Positions 1-6,702 of a DNA stretch of 12,188 nucleotides are shown here, piece by piece (position 1 is the stretch's first letter; the number at the start of each line of letters is the position of its first letter). The stretch is taken from NCBI GenBank assembly GCA_030683195.1, contig JAUXQA010000188.1:1-12188 (forward strand), given 5' to 3'. The notes beneath the pieces were generated by a model. That model had not been told where the DNA came from. It was given only the letters and a program-made list of their open reading frames with translations, and ran no database searches. The position numbers and the translations under genes are program-made. Origin of the DNA: Rhodoferax sp. (GTDB taxonomy: Bacteria > Pseudomonadota > Gammaproteobacteria > Burkholderiales > Burkholderiaceae_C).

Positions 1-645
1 ATGAACCTTCCTCCCCTTACCCAGCGTTTTGTCATGCACTTTGGTGAAATGGGCAGCCGCTGGGGTATCAACCGCACGGTCGGCCAAATTTATGCACTGC
101 TGTACGTGTCGGCCAAACCCCTGAACGCCGATGACGTGGGCGAGGCGCTGGGCTTCTCGCGCTCCAACGTGAGCATGGGGCTGAAGGAGTTGCAGTCGTG
201 GAATCTGGTGCGCCTGCTGCATCAGCCCAATGACCGGCGCGAGTACTTTCAGGCGCCCGAGGATGTGTGGGCCATCTTCCGGACGCTGGCTGCCGAGCGG
301 CGCAAGCGGGAGATTGACCCCACGCTCTCCATGCTGCGCGACGCCTTGATGGAGCAGCCCGGTGTAGCTGAAGACATACACGCCCAGGCGCGCATGAAAC
401 AAATGCACGAGTTCATTGAGCGCATGACCGACTGGCTCGACGATGTGCAAAAGATGGATTCGGCCACGCTGGCCAGCCTGATGTCCATGGGCGCCAAAGT
501 GCAAAAAATGCTGGAGATGAAAGACTGGGTGAAACAGGTGTTTTCGCCCAGCCCGGAGCCTCAGCCGCCTCTTGCCGCACCAAGCCCGTTGCCATTGTCT
601 GACTCTGTTACGCCATCGACCGAGGTGAATCATGGAAAACTTTGA
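1..645 (+). CDS. GbsR/MarR-family winged-helix transcriptional regulator, upstream of cydAB
   Basis: A 214-residue predicted DNA-binding regulator. The N-terminal stretch (about residues 8-85) reads as the GbsR-type MarR-like winged helix: FGEMGSRWGINRTVGQIYALL opens helix 1, GFSRSNVSMGLKELQ (51-65) is the recognition-helix region, and NDRREYF (77-83) is the wing. A helical, probably dimerising region (about 88-180) follows, then a Pro/Ser-rich low-complexity tail (182-206). No cysteine is present, so thiol-based redox or oxygen sensing by this protein is unlikely. The ATG is the first base of the window, so its ribosome site cannot be seen, but the protein start fits the family. The stop overlaps the start of cydA by 14 bases, so the two are probably co-transcribed and translationally coupled. 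Control of the bd oxidase operon, including autoregulation, is inferred from position. The ligand is unknown. Confidence 0.85.
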   Translation: MNLPPLTQRFVMHFGEMGSRWGINRTVGQIYALLYVSAKPLNADDVGEALGFSRSNVSMGLKELQSWNLVRLLHQPNDRREYFQAPEDVWAIFRTLAAERRKREIDPTLSMLRDALMEQPGVAEDIHAQARMKQMHEFIERMTDWLDDVQKMDSATLASLMSMGAKVQKMLEMKDWVKQVFSPSPEPQPPLAAPSPLPLSDSVTPSTEVNHGKL

Positions 646-2005
646 CCCCGTCTTGCTGGCCCGCATCCAGTTTGCGGCCAACATGACTTTTCATATCTTG
701 TTCCCCACCATCAGCATTGCCATGGGCTGGGTGTTGCTGTTTTTCAAAACCCGCTTTGTTGCCACGGGCCAGGCGCACTGGATGGAGGCCTACCAGTTCT
801 GGGTGAAGATTTTTGCGCTGACGTTTGCGCTGGGCGTGGTGAGCGGCATCACCATGAGTTTTCAGTTTGGCACCAACTGGCCGGGCTTCATGAACACGGT
901 CGGCAACGTGGCCGGACCGCTCTTGGCCTATGAGGTGCTCACGGCGTTCTTTCTGGAGGCCACCATGCTGGGCATCATGTTGTTTGGCCGGGGGCGGGTG
1001 AGCGAGCGGGTGCACACCATTGCGACCTTTTTGGTGGCGGCGGGCACCACGTCGTCTGCCTTCTGGATTCTGGCGCTGAATTCGTGGATGCACACCCCGG
1101 CGGGTTTCGAGATGATCAACGGCCAAGCCCATGTGACGAGTTGGTTTGAGGTGATTTTCAACCCCTCATTCCCCTATCGGCTCACGCACATGTTGCTGGC
1201 TTCGGGCTTGACCGTGGCGTTTTTGCTGGCTGGCATCAGCGCATTCAGGTGGCTCAAGGGGGACCGGGGTTTGGATGTGTACGCTTCGCTGCGCACTGGC
1301 TTGTATGTGGCAGCCCTGCTCATTCCCATCCAGATCGTGGTGGGCGACCTGCATGGCGTGAACACCCTCAAGCACCAGCCCGCCAAGATTGCGGCCATGG
1401 AAGGCATTTGGGAGACCCAGCGTGGCGCGCCCGCCGTGCTGTTTGCCCTGCCGGATGCAGCCACCCAGACCAACCGGTTTGAAATCTCGATCCCCAAATT
1501 GGCGTCTTTTTACCTCACCCACGACTGGAACGGCGAGGTCAAGGGCATCAAGGAATTCGGTGACAAACACCCGCCCGTGGCGCCTGTTTTTTATGCATTT
1601 CGGATCATGGTGGGCGTGGGCATGTTGATGTTGATGGTCAGCTGGCTCAGCGTCTGGCAAACCCGGCGGGGCCAATCGATCAAGCCCTGGCTGGCCCGGG
1701 TGCTGGTAGCCATGACCTTTGCCGGTTGGGTAGCATTGATTGCCGGTTGGTACACCACCGAGATTGGTCGCCAGCCCTGGCTGGTGCAGGGCGTGCTGAC
1801 CGCTGCGCAAGCCGCCTCCGATGTGCCTGCGCCCCACATTGCCCTGACCCTGTCGCTGTACCTCACGCTGTACCTGGCGCTGCTGGTGGCCTACATCAGC
1901 GTGATCTTCCATCTGGCCAAGAAGGCGACCCTGAAGGAGGGTGCGCAGACCACGGGCCGCCTGCCACAGTTGAGCCGTCTGAACCCGGGAGCCGACCATG
2001 CTTGA
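632..2005 (+). CDS. cydA: Cytochrome bd-type quinol oxidase subunit I (short Q-loop, CIO-like)
   Basis: Large subunit of the membrane terminal oxidase that oxidises quinol and reduces O2 to water without pumping protons. Conserved features fall almost at E. coli numbering: His21 (high-spin haem ligand, E. coli H19), Glu101 and Glu109 in helix 3 (E99/E107), His186 in RLTHMLLASG (haem b558 ligand), Lys252 and Glu257 in HQPAKIAAMEG (quinol site), Met326 in FRIMVGVG (b558 ligand region) and GRQPW at 379-383. At 457 residues it is about 65 shorter than E. coli CydA (522). The missing part is the C-terminal Q-loop insert, which places it in the short-Q-loop class that includes cyanide-insensitive oxidases. 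About nine membrane helices are expected. A GAGGTG Shine-Dalgarno lies at 622-627. The gene overlaps the regulator by 14 bases and cydB by 8, consistent with one operon. Cyanide resistance itself cannot be read from sequence. Confidence 0.97.
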   Translation: MENFDPVLLARIQFAANMTFHILFPTISIAMGWVLLFFKTRFVATGQAHWMEAYQFWVKIFALTFALGVVSGITMSFQFGTNWPGFMNTVGNVAGPLLAYEVLTAFFLEATMLGIMLFGRGRVSERVHTIATFLVAAGTTSSAFWILALNSWMHTPAGFEMINGQAHVTSWFEVIFNPSFPYRLTHMLLASGLTVAFLLAGISAFRWLKGDRGLDVYASLRTGLYVAALLIPIQIVVGDLHGVNTLKHQPAKIAAMEGIWETQRGAPAVLFALPDAATQTNRFEISIPKLASFYLTHDWNGEVKGIKEFGDKHPPVAPVFYAFRIMVGVGMLMLMVSWLSVWQTRRGQSIKPWLARVLVAMTFAGWVALIAGWYTTEIGRQPWLVQGVLTAAQAASDVPAPHIALTLSLYLTLYLALLVAYISVIFHLAKKATLKEGAQTTGRLPQLSRLNPGADHA

Positions 2006-3032
2006 ACTCGTGCCTGACCTGACCCAGCCCGCTGGCTGGCTGCCCCTGGTGTTCGCTCTGGTCATGGCCCTGGCCATGCTGGCCTACGTGATCCTGGACG
2101 GCTATGACCTGGGCGTGGGTGTGCTGCTGCGCCGGGCGGATGACGAGGTGCAAAAGGACACCATGATCGCCAGCATCGGGCCGTTTTGGGATGCGAATGA
2201 GACCTGGCTGGTACTGGGCGTGGGCGTGCTGCTGGTGGCGTTTCCCCAAGCGCATGGCGTCATCCTGGGCTCGCTCTACCTGCCCGTGGCGCTGATGCTG
2301 GTCGCCCTGACCCTGCGCGGGGTGGCGTTTGACTTCCGCGTCAAAGCCAAGGCCGCGCACAAGCCGCTGTGGGACCGGGCGTTCTACACCGGCTCCTTGT
2401 TGGCGGGCTGGTCTCAGGGCTTCATGCTGGGGGGCTTGATCACTGGTTTCAAGGCAGATTCACCCAGCCAGCTCTTCAGTGCCCTGATTGGCTTGTGCCT
2501 GGTGGCCGCTTACTGCCTGCTGGGCGCCGGTTGGCTGATCATGAAAACCGAAGGCGCGTTGCAACTCAAGGCTGTGGCGTGGGCGCGGGGCAGCTTGTGG
2601 TTTACGGCCGCCGGCGTCGCGGCGATTTCAATGGCCACGCCCCTGGTAAGCGCCCGCATTTTCGACAAGTGGTTCAGTTTTCCCAATGTGATCATGCTGT
2701 TGCCGATTCCGGCCATCACCGTGGTGCTGTTTGTGGTGATGGCACGCAGCCTGAAGCGGCTGCCGGTGCGCCTGAGTCAAGGCAATCACTACGGCGCGGC
2801 GGTGCCGTTTGCCTGCACGGTGGGTGTGTTTTTGTTGGCGTTTTATGGGCTGGCCTACAGCCTGTTTCCCTGGCTGGTGGTGGATCGCCTCAACGTCTGG
2901 CAGGCCGCCAGTTCACCTGAGGCCTTGATGGTGATCTTTTACGGCGTGGTCATTGTGTTGCCCGTGATCATTGCCTACACGGTGTTTGCGTACCGGGTGT
3001 TTTGGGGTAAATCAACTGCGCTGAACTACTGA
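1998..3032 (+). CDS. cydB: Cytochrome bd-type quinol oxidase subunit II
   Basis: Second core subunit of the bd oxidase, a polytopic membrane protein that scaffolds the haem-bearing CydA. The 344 residues carry family signatures: ILDGYDLGVG (32-41), IGPFWDANETWLVLGVG (60-76, with the conserved Trp64-Asp65), and TLRGVAFDFR (105-114). Roughly eight hydrophobic helices follow one another through the C-terminus. It is a little shorter than E. coli CydB (379). The start ATG lies inside the last codons of cydA (8-base overlap), with GGGAG at 1987-1991 as ribosome site. Nothing downstream resembles the small CydX/YbgT subunit, and cydDC-type haem/thiol exporter genes are not in the window. Confidence 0.97.
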   Translation: MLELVPDLTQPAGWLPLVFALVMALAMLAYVILDGYDLGVGVLLRRADDEVQKDTMIASIGPFWDANETWLVLGVGVLLVAFPQAHGVILGSLYLPVALMLVALTLRGVAFDFRVKAKAAHKPLWDRAFYTGSLLAGWSQGFMLGGLITGFKADSPSQLFSALIGLCLVAAYCLLGAGWLIMKTEGALQLKAVAWARGSLWFTAAGVAAISMATPLVSARIFDKWFSFPNVIMLLPIPAITVVLFVVMARSLKRLPVRLSQGNHYGAAVPFACTVGVFLLAFYGLAYSLFPWLVVDRLNVWQAASSPEALMVIFYGVVIVLPVIIAYTVFAYRVFWGKSTALNY

Positions 3033-3053
3033 GCGCGCAGTCAGGCACGCAAG

Positions 3054-3082
3054 TCCCTATGCCCGGCGGGTGGGTCGATAAT
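3054..3082 (+). promoter_or_regulatory. Candidate promoter for aroQ-trhP
   Basis: In the 100-base gap between cydB and aroQ the sequence GATAAT (3077-3082) is one mismatch from the sigma-70 -10 consensus and stands out in this GC-rich stretch. It lies about 50 bases before the aroQ start. The matching -35 position (about 3054-3059) is poor, so this is a weak call. No terminator hairpin with a T-tract is seen after cydB, so read-through from the cyd operon is also possible. Confidence 0.35.
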
Positions 3083-3132
3083 TCAGGCGACGGCGCAAGC
3101 CAGATGCCTGTGTTTACCAAAAAGACCTCACC

Positions 3133-3588
3133 ATGAAAACTGCATTGATCCTGAACGGCCCCAACCTCAACCTGCTGGGTACGCGCGAGCCGGCTGTCTA
3201 CGGCTCTCACACCCTGCCCGATGTCGAGGCCATGTGCGCTCAAGCCTGCGCCACCCACGGCTTTGCATTGGACTTTCGCCAGAGCAACCATGAAGGCGTG
3301 CTGGTGGACTGGCTGCACGAGGCCGGGCGCGCCCAGGCCGCAGGCTCGCTCGCGGGCGTCATCCTGAACGCAGGCGCCTACACCCACACCTCGGTAGCGC
3401 TGCATGACGCCATCAAGGGCACGGGTGTGACGCTGATTGAGCTGCACATTTCCAATGTGTTTGCGCGCGAGGCGTTTCGCCATCACTCCTACATTTCTCC
3501 TGCGGCCAAAGGTGTGATGTGCGGCTTTGGTGTGAACGGCTACCCGCTGGCGATTGCGGCGCTGGCGTCCTTGCAGGCCGGAGCCTGA
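3133..3588 (+). CDS. aroQ: Type II 3-dehydroquinate dehydratase
   Basis: Cytoplasmic enzyme of the shikimate pathway that dehydrates 3-dehydroquinate to 3-dehydroshikimate through an enolate intermediate. The 151-residue length is normal for the type II family. Signatures run in order: LILNGPNLNLLGTREPAVYG (5-24) with catalytic Arg18 and Tyr23; FRQSNHEG (48-55); ILNAGAYTHTS (77-87) with substrate-contacting Asn79; ELHISN (103-108) with catalytic His105; and the C-terminal YISPAAKGVMCGFGVNGY. The start ATG has only a weak A-rich site ahead of it. The stop is two bases before trhP, whose ribosome site lies inside the last codons of aroQ, so the two genes very likely form one transcript. Confidence 0.97.
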   Translation: MKTALILNGPNLNLLGTREPAVYGSHTLPDVEAMCAQACATHGFALDFRQSNHEGVLVDWLHEAGRAQAAGSLAGVILNAGAYTHTSVALHDAIKGTGVTLIELHISNVFAREAFRHHSYISPAAKGVMCGFGVNGYPLAIAALASLQAGA

Positions 3589-3590
3589 GC

Positions 3591-4955
3591 ATGGCCATGC
3601 GAACTCCTGAGTTGCTGGCGCCTGCGGGGTCGCTTGCCATGCTGGAAACTGCCATGGCCTTCGGGGCTACAGCGGTTTACGCCGGGCAGCCGCGTTACAG
3701 CTTGCGCGTGCGCAACAACGACTTTGGCAACATCGAGGTGTTGAAACAAGGGGTGGACCGCGCCCATGCGCTGGGTAACAAGTTTTATCTGGTGTCCAAC
3801 ATCTTTCCGCACGACAACAAGATCAAGAGCTACGTGAACAACATGGCGCCGGTGATTGCGCTCAAGCCGGATGCGATGATCATGTCCGACCCCGGCCTGA
3901 TCCGAATAGTGCGCGAGACCTGGCCCGAGATGGAGATTCACCTCTCGGTGCAGGCCAACACGGTCAACTCGGCGGCTGTCAAGTTCTGGAAAAGCGTGGG
4001 TGTGGCCCGTGTGATCCTGTCCCGTGAGCTCTCACTGGATCAGGTGTCACAAATCAGGCAAGAATGCCCCGACACCGAGCTGGAGGTGTTTGTGCATGGC
4101 GCCTTGTGCATCGCCTATTCGGGTCGTTGCCTGCTCTCTGGCTACTTCAATCACCGTGATGCCAATCAGGGCAGCTGCACCAATTCGTGCCGGTGGGACT
4201 ACAAAACCATGCCGGGCGTGGTCGATGCGTCGGGCGACATTCTGGCGCCGCAAGAGGCGGCCCAGCGTGAGCAGGCGCGCTCTGAGGTTTATATGATTGA
4301 AGAAAGCCAGCGCCCCGGCAGTTACATGCCGATTGAAGAAGACGAACACGGCACCTATGTCATGAACTCCAAGGACCTGCGCGCTATTGAGCACGTCAAG
4401 CGGCTGGTTGAAATTGGCGTCGATTCCCTCAAGATCGAGGGACGTACCAAGAGCCCGTATTACGTGGCGCGCACCGCGCAAGCCTACCGTCAGGCGATTG
4501 ATGATGCTGTGGCCGGTCGCGAGCTTGACCCCGCTTTGCTGGGGCAGCTCGAAGGCCTGGCCAACCGGGGTTACACCTCTGGCTTTTTTCAGCGTCATAC
4601 GCCCGGGTCCACCCAAAACTACCTGCGTGGCTATTCCGAATCGGGCCGCAGTTTGTATGTGGGCGATGTGCTGTCGTTTGACGCAGCGCGGGGCTTGGCC
4701 GAGGTCAATGTGCGCAACCGGTTTGCCGTGGGCGACTGGCTTGAGATCATTCACCCCACAGGCAACCACAACCTGCAGCTTGCCAGTATGGAAAGCGGGG
4801 AGGCGGCGCCCATGACCGTGGCGCCAGGCAGCGGTCATGTGGTGTGGTTGCCCCTGCCCGCCAGCGCGGTCGGTGCCTTTGTGGCGCGTTATGTGAGCGA
4901 CAAAGAGTTTGAAGGCACGCCCAACGAGGTCATGGCCGCCGGGGAACCGGACTAA
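3591..4955 (+). CDS. trhP: tRNA 5-hydroxyuridine-forming protein TrhP (U32 peptidase-like, YegQ)
   Basis: U32-family protein of 454 residues, matching E. coli TrhP/YegQ in length (about 453). In E. coli this family installs the 5-hydroxyl on wobble U34 of certain tRNAs by a route that needs iron-sulfur assembly and prephenate. Visible signatures: an N-terminal TIM-barrel start RTPELLAPAGS (4-14) and VYAGQPRYSLR (29-39); a four-cysteine set at 173, 180, 196 and 200 (ALCIAYSGRC, GSCTNSC, then RWDY), the expected Fe-S ligands; LKIEGRTKSPYYV (280-292); and a C-terminal beta-barrel-like region. An upstream in-frame ATG at 3519 would add 24 residues unlike the family that lie inside aroQ. The start at 3591 has GGAG at 3580-3583 with 7-base spacing and gives the family N-terminus. 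It converges with the HD-GYP gene across 32 bases, with no clear terminator there. Confidence 0.92.
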   Translation: MAMRTPELLAPAGSLAMLETAMAFGATAVYAGQPRYSLRVRNNDFGNIEVLKQGVDRAHALGNKFYLVSNIFPHDNKIKSYVNNMAPVIALKPDAMIMSDPGLIRIVRETWPEMEIHLSVQANTVNSAAVKFWKSVGVARVILSRELSLDQVSQIRQECPDTELEVFVHGALCIAYSGRCLLSGYFNHRDANQGSCTNSCRWDYKTMPGVVDASGDILAPQEAAQREQARSEVYMIEESQRPGSYMPIEEDEHGTYVMNSKDLRAIEHVKRLVEIGVDSLKIEGRTKSPYYVARTAQAYRQAIDDAVAGRELDPALLGQLEGLANRGYTSGFFQRHTPGSTQNYLRGYSESGRSLYVGDVLSFDAARGLAEVNVRNRFAVGDWLEIIHPTGNHNLQLASMESGEAAPMTVAPGSGHVVWLPLPASAVGAFVARYVSDKEFEGTPNEVMAAGEPD

Positions 4956-4987
4956 CGGTTCATCTGCCAGTGTGGCCCAGTGAGAAC

Positions 4988-6247
4988 TCAGGCGAGTATC
5001 TCGAAATGCCGCAGCACCTTGTCCGTCATCAGTTTTTGGGTGGCATCCTCATCCAGCCCGTCGAGTTGATCGCGCATGCGGGGCGCCATCTGCGTGAAGA
5101 TATCCAGGACCGTCGGATCGAAGTGGCCGCCACGCCCCTCTTGCAAAATGCGCATGACCTGATCGAAAGGCATGGGCTCCTTATAAGGACGGCGCGAACT
5201 GAGCGCATCAAACACATCTACCACCGCAAAAATTCGGGCAGGCAGAGGGATTTTTTCTCCGGCCAGCTTGCGGGGATAGCCTGATCCATCCCATTTTTCA
5301 TGGTGGCCACCCACTACATCCCGCGCGCCATCGAGCCAGCCGGCGCCGGTTACGATGTGTTCACCCTGCTCCACATGCGTGCGCATGATGGTCATTTCTG
5401 CATCGTCCAGTCGTCCAGGTTTGAGCAGGATGGCGTCCGGAATGCCAATTTTTCCGGCATCGTGCAAAAAACTCCCCGCAATCAGCGACTGCATCGCTGA
5501 CCCTTTTAGACCCAAGGCTTCGCCCAAGGTAGCAGCAAGCCACGCAACCCGGTAGTTGTGCGCGCCGGTGTCTGAGTCGCGCTTGGCAATCGCGCGCCCC
5601 AGCGCTTCCATCATGGCAATATGGGACTCCAGAACCTGCCTCGTCTTGCGCTCGTTTTCGCCCGCAAGATGGACCACCACCGGGTAAATGGCCGCGCCAC
5701 AGATCAATGAGGCCAGACACACCATCAAGCTGACGATGAAGGCATCCGACAGAATCTGGTCATGCTGCCAGGTGGGAATGACCCGTACCCCTTCAAAATA
5801 TCCCGTCACCGGGCCTTTTTCAGCGTCGCGCAGCGGAACGAAGACGCGCAAAATCGAAGGGTTGTTCGGCAACGCCAGGTTTTCATAGAAAGAATTCAGA
5901 TATTTCGGCGTTCCATGTTTGGGGAGTTGCGGCTCCAAAAGATGCCCTGCCGGGGTCACCGATTCCGCCAGCTTTGTGCCATCAGCTGCATATATTTCTG
6001 CAATTTCAAACAGGCCACCGGTCAACAGGTGGGCCGCTTCCAGCGCTTGGGCTGCGGTCAGGGGCTCTGCCGACCGAACACGCCCTTGCACGGATAGAAC
6101 GCGACGCGACTCTTCCTGGGCAAAAGCGACCACTTCCTTCTCGGCATTTTCACGTGAGACAAACCACGCCGCGGGGCTGGCGCAAGCGGCCAGGAGCACA
6201 GTGACCGTTGCAATGCGGCCTGCCGCTCGGCGATGAAAAGGGTTCAT
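4988..6247 (-). CDS. Membrane-anchored HD-GYP domain protein, predicted c-di-GMP phosphodiesterase
   Basis: A 419-residue sensor-type protein. An N-terminal hydrophobic segment (about 10-29), a soluble probably periplasmic region (about 30-165) and a second membrane helix (about 168-192) lead into a cytoplasmic HD-GYP domain, expected to hydrolyse cyclic di-GMP. Catalytic-domain residues: RDSDTGAHNYRV (223-234), His262-Asp263 in FLHDAGKIGIPD, His291, the His315-His316 pair, the GYP signature GSGYP (321-325), and Asp344 in FAVVDVFDAL. All metal and signature positions look intact, so it should be active. An in-frame GTG at 6304 would lengthen the protein by 19 residues; ATG 6247 is preferred because the basic-hydrophobic N-terminus begins there, though its ribosome site is weak. 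The first hydrophobic stretch ends LLAAC, a lipobox-like sequence. The periplasmic region matches no sensor domain I can name. The gene follows the DUF4148 gene on the same strand. Confidence 0.9.
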   Translation of the reverse strand: MNPFHRRAAGRIATVTVLLAACASPAAWFVSRENAEKEVVAFAQEESRRVLSVQGRVRSAEPLTAAQALEAAHLLTGGLFEIAEIYAADGTKLAESVTPAGHLLEPQLPKHGTPKYLNSFYENLALPNNPSILRVFVPLRDAEKGPVTGYFEGVRVIPTWQHDQILSDAFIVSLMVCLASLICGAAIYPVVVHLAGENERKTRQVLESHIAMMEALGRAIAKRDSDTGAHNYRVAWLAATLGEALGLKGSAMQSLIAGSFLHDAGKIGIPDAILLKPGRLDDAEMTIMRTHVEQGEHIVTGAGWLDGARDVVGGHHEKWDGSGYPRKLAGEKIPLPARIFAVVDVFDALSSRRPYKEPMPFDQVMRILQEGRGGHFDPTVLDIFTQMAPRMRDQLDGLDEDATQKLMTDKVLRHFEILA

Positions 6248-6267
6248 GTGTTGCCATCTATTCTTAT

Positions 6268-6300
6268 GGGCTGGATAGGACTGAAAGTGTAAGCCAGCCC
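6268..6300 (-). repeat. Inverted repeat between DUF4148 and HD-GYP genes
   Basis: GGGCTGG (6268-6274) and CCAGCCC (6294-6300) form a perfect 7-base inverted repeat with a 19-base spacer, 13 bases after the DUF4148 stop. On the - strand it is followed by ATAAGAAT rather than a T-run, so it is not a canonical intrinsic terminator. It could be a weak terminator, a message-stabilising hairpin or an operator for the HD-GYP gene; sequence alone does not decide. Confidence 0.4.
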
Positions 6301-6312
6301 TCACCGGGGCGA

Positions 6313-6582
6313 TCAGGGCTTCTGGTCATCCGCCAGTTCGGCCTGGACTTGAGCACGTGTCTTTTGCTGTGCCGGGGGTTTAACCGGGTAGCGCCCGGGG
6401 TACACCTCATTGAGCTTGCGGCTTCGGCCGCCACGCTCCAGCATCTCGCCCGTGCGGATGGCTTCTGCCAATTCGGCTTTTACTTGTTCACGGGTTTTGG
6501 GTTCAGAGGCAGACGTTGTTGCCGTTGAGAGTGCCGGCATGGCGGCCAGTGCCAAGAGTCCGGCCATAAAGTTGGTTTTCAT
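6313..6582 (-). CDS. Small exported DUF4148-family protein
   Basis: An 89-residue protein with a clear Sec signal peptide: MKTNF, then a hydrophobic run to about residue 19, and an Ala/Ser/Thr-rich cleavage region near 20-26. The mature part has the DUF4148 hallmark common in Burkholderiales, KTREQVKAELAEAIRTGEM (29-47), followed by LNEVYPGRYP (57-66). A second partial copy, KTRAQVQAELAD (74-85), lies close to the C-terminus. Function is unknown; periplasmic location is inferred from the signal peptide. Upstream in-frame starts exist (TTG at 6639, ATG at 6615, the latter with GGAGG 11 bases ahead). ATG 6582 is chosen because it gives a standard signal-peptide N-terminus, although no good Shine-Dalgarno precedes it. 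Confidence 0.8.
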   Translation of the reverse strand: MKTNFMAGLLALAAMPALSTATTSASEPKTREQVKAELAEAIRTGEMLERGGRSRKLNEVYPGRYPVKPPAQQKTRAQVQAELADDQKP

Positions 6583-6595
6583 TGCGTATGTGTTG

Positions 6596-6605
6596 GGGTG
6601 CACCC
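6596..6605. promoter_or_regulatory. 10-base perfect palindrome upstream of the DUF4148 gene
   Basis: GGGTGCACCC is a perfect 10-base palindrome located 13 bases upstream of the preferred DUF4148 start codon. It could be a small operator or part of an mRNA leader hairpin, but a single short palindrome in GC-rich DNA can arise by chance. Confidence 0.25.
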
Positions 6606-6636
6606 GTGCGAGCATCAGTTGAGAGACCTCCGACAA

Positions 6637-6674
6637 CAACGCCCACCAGCTCGATTGAAAGGCTGTGGGCGTTG
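6637..6674 (-). terminator. Probable intrinsic terminator of the RTX gene
   Basis: CAACGCCCAC (6637-6646) and GTGGGCGTTG (6665-6674) are perfect 10-base inverted arms. The stem extends inward by AGC/GCT past a one-base bulge, leaving an 11-base loop. It begins 28 bases after the RTX stop on the - strand. The - strand then reads TTGTTGT-like sequence, a short imperfect T-rich tract, so termination may be partial. It separates the RTX gene from the DUF4148 gene. Confidence 0.6.
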
Positions 6675-6702
6675 GACAGTCGAACTTGGGTGAGTCAGCT
6701 GT

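Noticed and set aside
1166..2077. Long antisense reading frame (about 300 codons) opposite cydA
   Set aside because: It lies across the well-supported cydA frame, has a low-complexity Gln/His/Gly-rich translation, and matches no family; long antisense frames are common in GC-rich genes.
3059..3136. Short 25-codon frame after cydB as a possible CydX
   Set aside because: The peptide is polar and Gly/Ser/Asp-rich, with no hydrophobic helix, unlike CydX, which is a single membrane segment.
3519..3590. Upstream ATG extending TrhP by 24 residues
   Set aside because: The extension lies within aroQ, does not resemble the family N-terminus, and the ATG at 3591 has a good GGAG site and gives the normal family length.
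4047..4838. Antisense reading frame of 263 codons opposite trhP
   Set aside because: It shadows the conserved trhP frame, shows no domain signature, and has no independent promoter or ribosome site that stands out.
6248..6304. GTG start extending the HD-GYP protein by 19 residues
   Set aside because: The added residues are polar and overlap an inverted repeat; the ATG at 6247 directly precedes a basic-hydrophobic membrane segment. The choice is not certain.
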